This document shows, piece after piece, positions 1 to 21,679 of a stretch of 64,000 bases of DNA. The translations under genes and the position numbers were made by a program. Source of the DNA: Paramecium octaurelia (lineage: Eukaryota > Ciliophora > Oligohymenophorea > Peniculida > Parameciidae); NCBI GenBank assembly GCA_905182995.1, contig CAJJDP010000083.1:129515-193514 (forward strand), given 5' to 3'. Each line of letters starts with the position of its first letter. Position 1 is the first letter of the stretch. The notes under the pieces are model-generated. The model was not told the origin of the DNA. It ran no database searches and saw only the letters and a program-made list of their open reading frames with translations.

Positions 1-2
1 CA

Positions 3-1298
3 TTAGAAGAAGCCAACATGTTTTTAGCTGAAGACAGAGTTTTGTGTAAACTACTATTTTGCAATGGATACTATCTTAGATACATAGCGAGTTCTTTGGT
101 TTATGTTGATCCATGTAGTTCATTGAAATTATTGATTCTACAAAGAAGGAGGTGGATTAATGGATCGTGGCATGCGTTATCTTACATATCTGATAATTAT
201 GATGAGGAGTTAAATGCTAGTTAACATTCTTGGTGGGATAAATAAAAATTTAAATTATCTATCACTTAGGCCAAGATTTAGTAACTCATGATATACTTTA
301 TGGAGTCATTTCAAATTCTTTGGCTATATATGATATTGTATGCTATAGTAGATACTGGAGATCCGGGATTAAATAATTTTATTATTTCAACAGTCATTGC
401 CTTCTATGTATATTTGGTGTTTATGATTATATATTTGGCTATTAATTATGATCCTGCTTTAATTAGAGAATTGGGATCCTCGGCTAAACAAAAAGCAGAG
501 ACAGATTATTACTTCTCAAGACTCTTTTTTGTGTCAACTTGTTTGGGATTCATCAGTCTAGGCACTGTAGTATACACAATTTATTTGCTAATCTCGGAAA
601 TATTCTTCAATTATGGATTCAATGATATAGTGGAGAAACCTCAAGTTCCACAGAGTTACTATTTGGTTCTTGTGGTTGTATCCATAGGATCCATAATCCT
701 ACCAATACTATCATCAATCTGTTTATTGCCATAAAATATATTCAATGCAGCCTTAACAATGATCCCATACTTTTATTATCAACCGACTTATATGCATTTA
801 TTTGTCATCTATTCATTTTGCAGAATTGATGACTTGTCATGGGGCACGAAAGGACTGACTAATACAGGGTCTAGTTCAGTCAATTCAGACAAGGCCTATT
901 AAAAGTTTAAGTTCCTATTAAAATGGATAGTACTTAATACCATATTCACTGCATGCTTATTGATTTTGTTCTAGATTCAAATATACTTGCTTCCTTAGGG
1001 TTTAATCCTATTTATCTCAGTCATCTTGACAATACTTACTATTCTAAAAGGATGTTTGGCCTTGTGGTATAGGTTCAAATATTATGGAATTTCAAGGCAA
1101 ATAAATCAATATATTCAATCAAAATAATCTAACTAGATACTGAAATAGGATGAGTTGAATGAGAAGAAAAATGCCATCAAATAAGCAATTAAAGAAGGAA
1201 AAGGATTAGAGGGTGTTGACAAGCAAGGTATATCAATATATAGCTATGTAAGAGCATCAGCCTTTGTTGCATTTTTGGAGTATTTTTATTAAGAATGA
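3..1298 (+). CDS. Chitin synthase, C-terminal part (5' end outside window)
   Basis: The visible 431 residues match the C-terminal half of family-2 glycosyltransferase chitin synthases, which polymerise N-acetylglucosamine from UDP-GlcNAc at the plasma membrane. I see the LAEDR motif near residue 7, the QRRRWING motif near residue 47, several hydrophobic segments between about residues 95 and 260, and the diagnostic DLSWGTKG near residue 278. Two more membrane segments follow before a charged tail, and the frame ends at TGA 1296-1298. TAA and TAG occur in frame throughout and no intron is needed in this part. The EDR and QRRRW residues needed for catalysis and product binding are intact. The N-terminal UDP-binding part lies left of the window. 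Family assignment is strong; which chitinous structure it serves is unknown. Confidence 0.9.
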
Positions 1299-1329
1299 TT
1301 GTATAAATGTTATTATTATTATAAATCAA

Positions 1330-2998
1330 TCAATTGTTGTATTGAGATTAATCATTTAATTGTTATTAATTTTGATTTGTCATCCCATTCATTTAATTTA
1401 ATTCATAACCCTATTTAATTTCATCTCGATATTCAAAACTACTTTACTTTGAATTTCTATCCTTTATGAATGAAACTACCAGATATAATGCCACACAAAA
1501 GTCAAAGGCTGTGGTAACACAAAATAGAATCAAGCAGCCCTTGTTAAAATTATAAATATTTTCAGTGAGCATATCCCTTAAGTACTCTAATTGTAATTAA
1601 ACATATTCGTCAGAGCAATTCTGCAGGAGAACACCTTCTAAAAAGTCACTTTCCGCCTTGGTTTTACTAAAACTAGAAAAAATGATGAAAGCCTATAAAC
1701 TCTATAACAAAACTTTGGTTAGTATTTCCAAATAAAATATGGTGTTGGACTCTTCAGTGCCACGTCCTTTAATACAAGGCCAATCCTCTCCTTATATAGT
1801 TTGGGCTTGTATACAACTCCACATTACTGAGATTACGAAGAAGTAGATTATAGATACTATCATCAGAAGTTTCTAAGTATGTAAGATCTCTTCCAATATT
1901 TGTTCCTGATCAATAAAATTATCAAAGGTTTCTCCTCTACACGACATCTTCCACTCAATATATCCTCGACCATAAAGACCTGAATTAAGAATCTCAATTA
2001 CCCCATTGATATTATGTTGAAATCTCATACCCTCTCAGTTGATCCTACAATTTCAATTGATTATTGGATTCATAAAACTCTACTTCATTTGAGGATTGCA
2101 ACTTAATAAATCGGTTATCAATTTCGCATTCAGTTTTGTTCTCTCTCATTAATGAATACTCTGTTCTCCCAGAAGTCAACCCTCTCTCATGATTCTTCAT
2201 GCAAATCCCTTTTCCTTCTGACACCCTAACCTCCACCAATGGTAGTTTGTACTCACTCTTTCTATTATATAAAAGTGTAAATCCCTTTTCCGTCTATTCT
2301 TACGCATCTTACACTTCAGAAGCACCTTTGAAACCGATTTCAAATACCGGACATTGGGGCTAACTAGTACAATAAAAGTAATCGGGCTGGTTTCCACATT
2401 TTATTTAACCTTTTGGACATTCATTTGAATCAGGATGGCGAGAATAGAAACTGTTGTCTTTCTCAAGCACAGCACATAGTTTGAACCCTTCTTTTTGTGT
2501 TTTTGATGGGAATCTATGAAAATCAATAGGGTTTTTAGCATATACGGAAACACATCCCCATGCTCTTTGTGTTATGTTACAAGCATGATTATTGTAGATC
2601 TTATTTCTTGGGATCCATGTGTGATGATTATTAGTTTAAACAGCCAATAATCTTAAACCATACCGACAATCGCATCCATCCACAGTTCCAGGCCATTTGT
2701 AATTGATTAAATTTATTTCCTAAAACATTATGTTCATTCTTACACCATCATTGCAATTATCAAAAGTCATTCGTATGGATTCTATTGGTTATTACTGCCA
2801 ATTCTCTATGATTAACTTATAATTATCGAATGCATCGCAGTAGAAATAATAAGATATAATTGATAAAACTAGTAGAGTGGTACCCAATAAACAAAAATAT
2901 GTTTAATAAACTATTCTGCCAGTAGTATCTTTTGGAATAGCCTGCGTTTCACTTCTTTACAACACTTAGTTTTAGGGGAGATCTGGTGATTAATCCAT
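1330..2998 (-). CDS. Cysteine-rich multi-pass membrane protein, unknown
   Basis: A 548-residue protein starting at ATG 2998 and ending at TGA 1330. One 22-nt intron (1980-2001, GT...CAG) removes an in-frame TGA. The layout is a short polar N-terminus, one membrane segment at about residues 33-52, then a long, probably extracellular domain of about 280 residues with many cysteines. Three hydrophobic segments follow near the C-terminus and the tail is Q/N-rich. The paired-Cys pattern suggests disulphides. I do not recognise the family; it resembles the large class of poorly described ciliate transmembrane proteins. It converges on the chitin synthase, with 31 bp between the two stop codons. Confidence 0.7.
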
Positions 2999-3283
2999 TA
3001 TTCTAATTTGAATTTAAAGTATATTTTGATAAATTTATTAATCAATTAATTCAACGATGGAGAAGTTATAATCTTAGTAAGTTTTCAACAAACCTCTTAT
3101 TCAGAATAAGATTTGGACAATTCAAAGTTTCAAACTGAGATATGACTGAGTCAAGTTTGAGTTTTATATTTATATTGTGAGGAGTTAGCTAATTCTTAAA
3201 TTTTGAATAGCACAATATGAATTATTCCATAGTGATTGGATGCATGAATATATTAAAAGAGAGTCGAATCTTTGGTTAGTTAA

Positions 3284-4670
<1,387 letters not shown>

Positions 4671-4671
4671 N

Positions 4672-6675
<2,004 letters not shown>

Positions 6676-6778
6676 AAATAAATCATTTTGTTTATATATT
6701 ATTATAAGGTATCTACTATTAGGACAACAAACAAATTCTCTGAAAAACAATGATTCTGAATTATATAAATAAATATAA

Positions 6779-11104
<4,326 letters not shown>

Positions 11105-11125
11105 TGATTTGATAGAATAATATAC

Positions 11126-12115
11126 TCATTATAATTTATTAATGATGTGTTAGACATTTTAATCTTCTGATTTGAATGTCTGAATCTATTCTTAGAGTTC
11201 ATTCAATTCTAATGTTTTGTATGACAATAGAATTTATCTAAATATTGCTACTCTTTTATAGTTCTATGAAGCATAGTTCTCTAGAGTGTGTTATGTTAAT
11301 TTGACAATTGCTTGCTTGACTTTTTCCTTGGAAACTATCTTCTTCTTTATTTGCTCATTCTAAATAAGTGTGAATAATAGATGACTAAACTAAATGATAG
11401 GATTGTGCAATATACATTATATTTGCTTCTTTCATAGTTTTCATTAATTTCACTCAGTTGGCATAACTTAAGTATGACTGGAACTAGTGCAAATTAATAA
11501 TTGAATATGAGTTTTCTGATGTTTTGCATTTAAATGTTGCTGTTCTTTCTCATCAACACTAAACCTTTGACAATTATGTCTGCAACGGACTTCTTATCAT
11601 GTTAACTTATCTATTTGAGAATGAGATCAAGCAATTCAAAGAATCTCTTATTAATAGATTTGTCTTAGCATTTATGCAAATAAGTAATTAATGTTTCACA
11701 ACATTATTTCATATTATCAATGTGCTCTCCCAAATCTCCTTTTTGTATGATTTAGTGTATTAATTTACAAACTCTATTGATATACTATATTTTTTAAGGG
11801 TTCTTAAAATCGCTAATCATTTTGATGAATGGATAAATTCTCTCAATAAATATTGTAGGATTCTTTGTGTTTGAAACAAAAATCTCAACTAATTCGAGAA
11901 CTCTGGATTTGAATTCCACGACCTTTTTCTCTTTTTCTTTCTAAATGTAAACAAGAATTTTATACAATTGTGGCGATTGAATTTGTGTTTGCTTTGGATA
12001 ATGTTTTAATTAAATCGTCATTGAGATCCTCTTGTAGAAGTTCAATTTCCTATTCTTGGAAATCTGGTTGAGGAGGAATAACAGTGAAACTGGATTTTTT
12101 TTATTATTTTACCAT
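11126..12115 (-). CDS. Helical protein of unknown function
   Basis: A 312-residue, Lys/Gln/Leu-rich, apparently all-helical protein built from three exons (introns 11941-11965, 25 nt, and 11390-11415, 26 nt, both GTA...TAG). The start ATG at 12115 gives a basic leader (KQQKKS) followed by an acidic stretch. No membrane segment, signal peptide or catalytic motif is visible. Repeated helices rich in Leu and Ile suggest a HEAT-like or ribosome-biogenesis-type scaffold, but I cannot name a family. Confidence 0.65.
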
Positions 12116-12138
12116 AATTAATATATTATTATATTGTA

Positions 12139-13731
12139 TCAAACTTAGAAGGTTTTTAGGTCATCAGCAACTGTCAATTCAAATCCGGTATTGGCTCTAA
12201 CCCATTCAAGTGTAGTATCACTAGAGATTTCAGTCAAGACCAATTGACCATCTCTCTTAACAAACACAGCCTTGTCTATAAATAATTATTATATTAAATA
12301 CCTGTGATCACTTGGCTGACTTTGTTCATTCCTGTTGCTGGGTATTATAATTGATTAACAAATTTGACTTCTCCTTTGGCAGTGTGTTCCATAACTACCA
12401 ACACTTTAGATCCAGAAGCAACTAAATCCATTGCTCCTCCCATTCCTTTAACCATCTTTCCTGGTATAACCCAATTAGCAATATCTCCTTGTTTTGTAAT
12501 TTACATTGCTCCCAATACTGTCATGTCTAAATGTCCTCCTCTGATGATGCCAAAGGATTCACTGCTTTCAAAAGTGGTAGCACCAGGATTCAAAGTGCAT
12601 GACTCTTTTCCTGCATTTTAAAGATCACCTAATTCTTGGCCTAATTTTGGGTATGGACCAACTCCAATTGCACCAATTTCTGTGTGGAAATGGATTGTCA
12701 TGCTTTTATCAAGAAATGCTGGTATGAGAGTTGGGATTCCGATACCCAAATTTACATACATGCCATCTTTGAATTCTTAGGCTGCTCTCTTTGCAATTCT
12801 ATTTCTTATCGCATTCTATTTTCCTTATGGCTTGATATCTACGAATAGTATTATGAGTATAATACCTTTATGCTTATCATATACGCTTTGATCATAAACT
12901 AGTCTCTCGACAGTCTTAAGATAGTTATTGCCTTAATAGAGATAGTCAACGTATATTCCATTGACGTGTGCTTGATCAAATCCAAAGCTTCCAACTGGCA
13001 CTATGGAGTCGACTTCTGCAATAACAACTTTAGCTGCTTTAACCATGTCTTGGTTGAAATTTCTGGCTGTTCCCACAAATCTAAGATTACCATTGGTATC
13101 AGCAACATTGGCCTTGATCAAAGCATAGTCTCCCCAAATAGAATCTTCTCTAATGTACTTCTTGCCATTGAAATATTCAACCTAAAAGAGTCAAATAAGA
13201 AGATATTACAGGTTTTGGTTTAGATTCAATTTCGACTGAGTCTCCACCCTTGCTATATTTGATGGGAATTCCACCCTTCTCTACAACTGTATCTGTTCCG
13301 GTGTGTGTGTAAAATGCAGGAATACCAGCACCAGCAGCTCTTAATTTTTCAGCCAAGGTGCCTTAAGGGACTAATTCCAACTCCAAAGTTCCATCAAAGT
13401 ACTATCTATAGATGATTGTATTATTGTGTTACTTGGCCAAATTGTGATTTTCTCCTGCATATGAAGCTATCACTCTCTTCAATTACCCGTTGTTTAGGAG
13501 TAATCCTAATCCAAGATCTGTAGTGCCACAGTTATTGCTGACTACAGTGAGATTCTTGGTGCCTGCTTCCTTTAAGGCATTGATGCTGCACTCTGGAATA
13601 CCACATAATCCAAAGCCACCAACAAGCACTGTGGATCCAGCTGGGATTTATTTGACGACTGACAAGTCCTTTATGATGCGGACATAGTATCTACCAATGT
13701 GAGTTAGAGAGGGTAAAGGTTTTACGTACAT
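12139..13731 (-). CDS. Succinyl-CoA:3-ketoacid CoA transferase (SCOT), mitochondrial
   Basis: This 503-residue protein has the length and order of SCOT, alpha then beta part fused. It moves CoA from succinyl-CoA to acetoacetate so ketone bodies can be used in the mitochondrion. The alpha part has [10 protein letters not shown] near residue 40. The beta part has [12 protein letters not shown], the catalytic glutamate in [12 protein letters not shown], and GGAMDL. The family normally reads E-N-G at the active site; here it is E-I-G, with the glutamate kept. The first 20 residues have Arg/Lys and no acid, fitting a mitochondrial presequence. Three introns: 13182-13209 (28 nt), 12839-12865 (27 nt, no in-frame stop) and 12276-12301 (26 nt). 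Confidence 0.92.
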
Positions 13732-13915
13732 GAAATTTGAATCTTATTTATATAAATTAATATCAAGATATTTATCTGAGGATATGAATATTCATTATAA
13801 TACGTAATATATTTCAGCCTCAATATCTTATTTAAAATATATATTATAATAATTATTATAAAAATTATAATAATTAATTTAATTGTTTATATTCATCAAT
13901 TCATCCAATATTTCC

Positions 13916-14900
13916 TCATTTGTTTTCTTCTTCATCATCACTACCCTTTGATGATTCAGCGTCCACTTCCTCAATATCATCAAAGGCATCATTAATTTTG
14001 ACTCCCAAATAATACTCCAATGAATAAGGAATGATTTCATCTATTATCATACGAGCAATATCATAATCGATATCCATACGTTCTGCATATTTATCCAATT
14101 TATTCTCTTACACCCATTTCTCAATTTGTTCTTTGTCTTCCAAATTTATTGGTTTAAAGAAGATAAAAAAGCTTTCTGCATCCACTTCCTGAGAGATCGT
14201 CTTCACTATACCGCTCTTCTTTTCTAATTGTTTCTTCTTTATCAACTTTCGAGTCACATTCTTGCCATCATTCCATTCTATTATAGTACCTTCACTTTTC
14301 ACAGGGTTTTCACCATCTTCAAACATTAATCAATAATTTACACCTTTCAATATAAATTTTTTCTTCAGCACTGAGTTTTTGAAGTAATCATTTGGAGCAA
14401 AATAAAAATTCAAAGAAAAATTGTCACTCTTCTCTTGAGGTTCATATTCGATCTTTGTAAGCGATTTTAAAATTGGATCGTCTCTATCTTTTATTTCTTG
14501 TGCGATGATATCAGAATTCTTCAATGCCTTAAACCAATAACCATTGATTGGCTCAGCTGTCAAGGCCTGATTCTTCTATGTGGCTTCCTCTCCTTCCAGA
14601 TAAAAATCAACATCCTTCAATTCCTCTTCTGTAAGCAAACGCGTCCCTTCAATAATTTCATTTGACTATCTGTTATTTCATCATATCTACTGCTTTGTAT
14701 ATTTTTGCTGCCTTCTCATCAAATTGAATTTAAAGTTTTTTCATTTCCTTCTCCAATTCAATATCCAACTTCTTTTTCTATTGCAAGTAATAATTCAATG
14801 CCACTGCCTTCAACTTCTCCTTCAATGGCAAGGCTTTGATCTTCTTTTTGATTTCCTCAGGATTCTCAGCCACTTCGATGATGGCAGGATTTTGTGCCAT
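13916..14900 (-). CDS. NAP1: Nucleosome assembly protein NAP1/SET family
   Basis: A 310-residue histone chaperone. It has an N-terminal basic coiled coil (EKEMKKLQIQFDEKAAKIYK), then the NAP domain with GYWFKALKN, DFYL, FYFAPNDYF, an IEWNDGKNVT block, the conserved SFFIFF segment, and an acidic tail of Glu and Asp. NAP1 proteins carry H2A-H2B and help build nucleosomes. A clear 25-nt intron lies at 14666-14690. A second gap at 14317-14343 (27 nt, GTG...AAG) contains an in-frame TGA and must be removed to keep the NAP fold. Because it is 3n long and has weak splice sites, this join is less sure. Family call is firm. Confidence 0.88.
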
Positions 14901-14979
14901 TATTTATTTTATAATATCAATTATACATCACATTTTTTAGAACTCTCTTCACTCCACCTGTTTCCTCCACTACTAATTA

Positions 14980-15955
14980 TCATATGATTCTACATAAATA
15001 ATGCATATTCATAAAAGCCTCATTAATATCATCAGCTTTATACTTTGTCATAAAATATATTTTTATTGGATCATCACTACTTTATCCTTATTTTTCTTGA
15101 GCATTTCCTTTAAATCCAAAATCAGGAACACTTTTCTTATCAGTATATCCAAAGTTTTCACTCCTCACTTTAGGCTATTTCTTCCCTTCATATTAGTATT
15201 TCTATAAATTATTGTTTTCCATCAAAATCTCCTAGCCCATTTGTCCATCTTCTTGAAATTGATATACTTATCTTTACTAAAATTATTTGGCATCTTTGAT
15301 AGACTCTATGATTTATTTCTGATTCATCTCTTCGTATTGAGCACTAAGGAAACTATTTTCAACTGCTTTTTCAAGTTCCATTTTTTCTTTCTATGCAATT
15401 TTATTCACTTCCTATATCCTTCTTTCTTCCTGAACTTTATTTGTATTTTTATGGTGATTGTGTGTACCATTAGAAAATGGTTAAAAAAAGAACTTATCCA
15501 AAAAACCTTATTTTGCTTTAGGGGCTTGTTCCTAACCATATATTTAGATGCTATAAAAAGCTACATCATTCTATTCTTGATTTATTAGGAGATTTGTATA
15601 GAGCTTATTGCTAACTATTATTGTTACTTGATTTGTGTTAACAGAGCTACAATAAATGACTTTTTGATTCTCATTAGTAACATAGCAAAATTTTATATAC
15701 TCTAAATCATATTAATTTGATTGAGTCTATTATTACGAAAGGTTGCATAGTTTTGCTATAATATTTCTAGGTTTCTGATTTAATTCTAAACATCATCTAA
15801 GAATGATATTTACTAATAACAACTTCACTAATATTTGCAAAGTTAAATTTAATAAGCAAAGATTTAGTAAACACAGGATTCTAATTATTTTCTTTGAGAA
15901 GTGGCTTCAATGAAGGATCTTCAACACTAAATTCAATGAGATTAGCTTATTTCAT
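14980..15955 (-). CDS. Unknown protein with charged coiled-coil C-terminus
   Basis: A 315-residue protein with one 28-nt intron (15786-15813). The first 150 residues alternate beta-like hydrophobic stretches (VIKLNQKPRN, EYIKFCYV) and look like a small folded domain. The rest is Lys/Gln/Glu-rich and helical. There is no signal peptide or membrane segment. It is head-to-tail with NAP1 (79 bp apart) and shares a divergent spacer with MCM6. I do not recognise the family. Confidence 0.6.
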
Positions 15956-16296
15956 AAAAATTAAATTAATCAGAACTTTAAATAGACGGGAAACAATAAA
16001 ACTCTAAAAATTGGAATCAACAAGAATCGAACTTCTTCATACTTTTTGCCCAATTATCCTTGCTACCAAAATGATAGTAGATTCAATAGTTGCTTTTTAG
16101 ATGCACAAAATAACTACACATCTAGGATAATCAAATTGATTATACCTTGTATTATGGATTGATAATCGAGTCCAAATATCAGAACCAAGAATCGAGTTAT
16201 TTTATTATAAAAATTTTTAGTGAAATAAAATTACAAAAATTTTCCCTTATTAATTGGCGCTTTTAATATTATTTCGCGGATAATAATAATTAAATT
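15956..16296. other. Divergent spacer upstream of MCM6
   Basis: No gene is visible in these 341 bases between two divergent starts. They contain the two E2F-like boxes listed separately near the MCM6 start and otherwise AT-rich DNA. Confidence 0.6.
16254..16279 (+). promoter_or_regulatory. Pair of E2F-like boxes upstream of MCM6
   Basis: TTGGCGC at 16254-16260 and TTTCGCGG at 16272-16279 lie 18 bases apart and end 17 bases before the MCM6 start codon. Both resemble the E2F/DP site TTTSGCGC. In AT-rich DNA, two GC cores this close together are unusual. E2F control of MCM genes is known across eukaryotes; that it acts here is inference. Confidence 0.45.
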
Positions 16297-18757
<2,461 letters not shown>

Positions 18758-18806
18758 TTTCGATTATTAACTTTGTAAAATATTTAAAAATTATTTATAT
18801 CTTGAA

Positions 18807-19746
18807 ATGGCTGATAGTACCACTTCAAATGTCAATTGGGCAGAAATCTCAGATGATGAAGAAATTAGTCAACCATAAGGTTAAGAAACATAACCTTAAG
18901 AAGATTAGACCCAAGAAGTCAAATAAGAATAACCATAAGAATAAAATAATGAACAAAAGAAATAGTCAAAAAAACCATATCAAAAGCATCATAAGCCAGA
19001 ATGGGTTAGACTCAAGGAGTTGTAAAAGAAATAGGCTGAACAAATTTAAAAAGAGTAATAAGCTGCATTAGAGGCTCGAAGAATCAAACCAAGTGTATTC
19101 AAAATTTATAGATCTATAGAAAAACAATTTCCAAGGACTTTTGAATGAAAGTGACGAAGAGGAATAGAAACCTGAAGAATAAGTCTAAACTGAGTAATAA
19201 ACAAAAGAATAAGAATAGCCTAAAGTAGAATAAGTCGATTAATATCAAAGTATGTTTATTTAATTATACTATAGTCTTAAAACAAAAATAAACTCAAGAA
19301 GAAAAGTAATAATAATAAAAGAAGAAAGATTAAAAGAAAAAAGAAAATGAAGATTTAGATGTTATATTGAATGAATTAGGATTTACTTAAAAAGAGGGTG
19401 AATAGGCTGGAGATTAAGAAAAAAAAAAGAAGAAGAAAAACAAAAATAAGGAAGCTGATAAATAACCAGCCTAAGGTGCCACTGAGAAAAAGCCAGAATA
19501 ATAACAATAATAATAATAATAACAACAATAATAAGAGTAACAATAACAATAACAGTAACAATAAGCCGTTAAAGTAGACATCAAAAAAGTATTAGCAGAA
19601 AAAGCTAAAAAAGCACAAAGTGGCTCGCATCAAGTTGATAAAGTAATTTTATTCCTTATTTTAAGGATTTAGAAAGAGTGAAATAAGAAATTGAAAAGAG
19701 AAATCAAAAGTCTAAAAAAAATAAGAAATAAGACTTAGATCTTTGA
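18807..19746 (+). CDS. Charged poly-Q protein of unknown function
   Basis: About 290 residues, very rich in Gln, Lys and Glu, with three proposed introns (19093-19111, 19 nt; 19250-19274, 25 nt; 19643-19665, 23 nt ending AAG). The start ATG 18807 gives MADSTTSNVNWAEISDDEE. A block KPEWVRLKELQKKQAEQ and a segment LDVILNELGF look like the only structured parts. A poly-Gln run near residue 225 is written mainly with TAA, with CAA and one CAG. The last intron is the least certain; without it the protein ends soon after. No known domain recognised. Confidence 0.6.
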
Positions 19747-20117
19747 TTAAGTAAATTGATAAATAAATACATTAAATAATAGTATACATAATTTTATATT
19801 GCTGAATTAACGATATTTATTTGACTAACTAGAAAAATAATCAAAAGTTCTATTTGCTTACTCAGTAAACCGCACCGATAATGAAGTTCAATAGAGATTA
19901 TAATATATGAAAAAGTTCTCATGAATGCTTCATTAAAATTCATTGTTAAAATTGAATTGTAGGTGTTAAAAGGGTAAAATACTATTTACAAAATTTTAGT
20001 CAAACCAATAATAAAATGGCAAAAGATAGACTAAATTTTAGATTTAAACTTACTATAATTTAACCCAAAACCTTTTAATAGAAGATGGCATTCATAAATT
20101 ATTATTATCTTATGATA
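19747..20117 (-). other. Spacer with possible further exons of the HFxLG gene
   Basis: Downstream (minus strand) of the TGA at 20118-20120 the DNA still shows a repeat-like piece, CHFIIGLTKIL, reachable only after a frame change and a 23-nt intron. This may be a decayed extra repeat or a misread 3' end. No separate gene is visible. Confidence 0.35.
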
Positions 20118-21653
20118 TCATGATAATGCGAAATGATGCTTTCTTAGATTATTTGCTTACTATTAATTTAATGTATTAGGCTTTCCTATTAAAGGTCGAT
20201 GTATATCATGCGTTTATGAAATTAAGTCTCCTTTTGTCTAACCAAGGTTGAAATGATGAGATCTTAAATTTGCACTTGCATGTGGATCTAGTTTATTTGG
20301 TTAACCTTATTATTGATTTAAAGCTTCCGCTTATTTTGTGGTCAGATAAGTATTTTTACTAACATTATCATTCAAACCAAAATGAGATGATCGTAAATCT
20401 TTTAATAATTTTTCAGATAATTATGCAGGTTATCCTGATGGATTTTTAAAACTTGAATATTGATGTAAATATTACTTGGATTGCATTTCTGATCTATATG
20501 ATATATTATCTGTTCCAACTTTAAAATTAGATCCTCGATCCATTTACTAATCTCTTGCCTATTAATGTTACTATTATTCAGGTGGTTTCATAGAGGAATT
20601 ATAAAATGTTTAAGTTTTCTGATTCATAAATCTTGGATCTCCAATAGTAAAATGACTTCCTTATAAGGCAGCAGTGTTATTGATATAGTTAATCTTATTT
20701 TCTGAATGCGGTCTGAAATGTGACATTTGTTCAGACTGATATGGTTAATTATCTTTTCCTAATGTAAAGTGAGTTGCTAAAACGATTATAAATCATAAAA
20801 CCTCTTAGATTTTATCGGTTTTCTTCTGCAAATGGGTTTGATGTTATTTCCTGCTAATGGAAGAATTCTTGATTCATGGTTTTGAAATCAGAATTCGCAT
20901 TGCCAAAATTAAAATGAGTTGATTAAAATCCTGGTTTGAATGAGGCTTAAGCTCCTCCTTCCTTCTTATTGTAGTCTTCTTATTAGGCTGTAATCATGGG
21001 AACTTACTAATAAATGATTTATGGCCTTAATTACCTCCTTTCCTAGAAATATATTGGAAACTCTTAATTGTCTTGCTCTTTCGGCTAAATCCTGTTTGGG
21101 TTCTAATTATTGAGGTTGATATTGTTAGTTATAGTTTGTTTGCATCATCTTATGAGAACTTTCCGCGAAATTATGATGATGTGATCTCATTTTATTTTTT
21201 TGTACTCATATTTAGGATATATGCATTTTACTTTCTTATTCATTTTATAATCCTGGTTGGAGTGGTTTTTCATTATAAGTAGCTCTTGTAATTGATACTT
21301 GTTGAGCCTGTTGATGGCCAAGCACAAAATGATTTGTTCTTAAGTCATTTTTTTTTTCTTCATTTAAGGTAGCAGGTTCACCTATTTGTTTACCCTAAAA
21401 GTCAGTCTTGAAAATTGTGTTGTAAGAAGCTAGAATAGGAATTCAAATTGTACGTTTTGACTCTCCTAAATGAAAATGCACTCCTCTTAAATTCAATTTA
21501 TCTCCAACTCCAGTGGCTTAATCATTTACTTAATCTCCTTTGAAATTCATTTTCATCGTTGAAGTGAACTAATTTTCTAATATTGTTATGTATCAGGTGT
21601 ATACTTTAATCTGTTTGGCCTAATTAGAAATGGCTGCTCCTCAACTGTTGCAT
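20118..21653 (-). CDS. HFxLG-repeat protein, possibly axonemal or cortical
   Basis: About 467 residues with five proposed introns (21577-21604 and 21430-21453, plus three further ones of 27, 28 and 25 nt). The protein is a string of about ten imperfect units of 30-45 residues. Each is centred on [N/S/H]HF-x-[L/I/F]-G, followed by an aromatic Tyr-Ser/Asn site and a Gln-rich spacer. Examples are SHFQLGQTD, VHFHLGESK, NHFVLGHQQ, THFTLGKDN, SHFTIGDPR and HHFNLGQTK. It has no signal peptide or membrane segment. Short Phe/Tyr-centred repeats of this kind are typical of microtubule-lining proteins of cilia, but I cannot name a family. The last unit reads HHFALS and hits TGA where Gly would be expected, so the gene may be truncated. 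Confidence 0.6.
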
Positions 21654-21679
21654 AAAAAAATATATAATTATATTAATCA

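Noticed and set aside
3055-3150. Small gene upstream of the AGC kinase
   Set aside because: Fewer than 30 codons, no conserved pattern, stops at TGA with or without an intron.
14724-15588. Hydrophobic plus-strand frames
   Set aside because: They are antisense to the NAP1 gene and its neighbour, which have clear protein signatures on the minus strand.
15990-16130. tRNA-like sequence on the minus strand (B-box-like GTTCGATTC and a possible D stem)
   Set aside because: Acceptor ends pair only in part and no anticodon stem forms; probably chance or a very old remnant.
19376-19561. Poly-Leu membrane protein on the minus strand
   Set aside because: It is the antisense of the TAA-rich poly-Gln tract of the gene on the plus strand.
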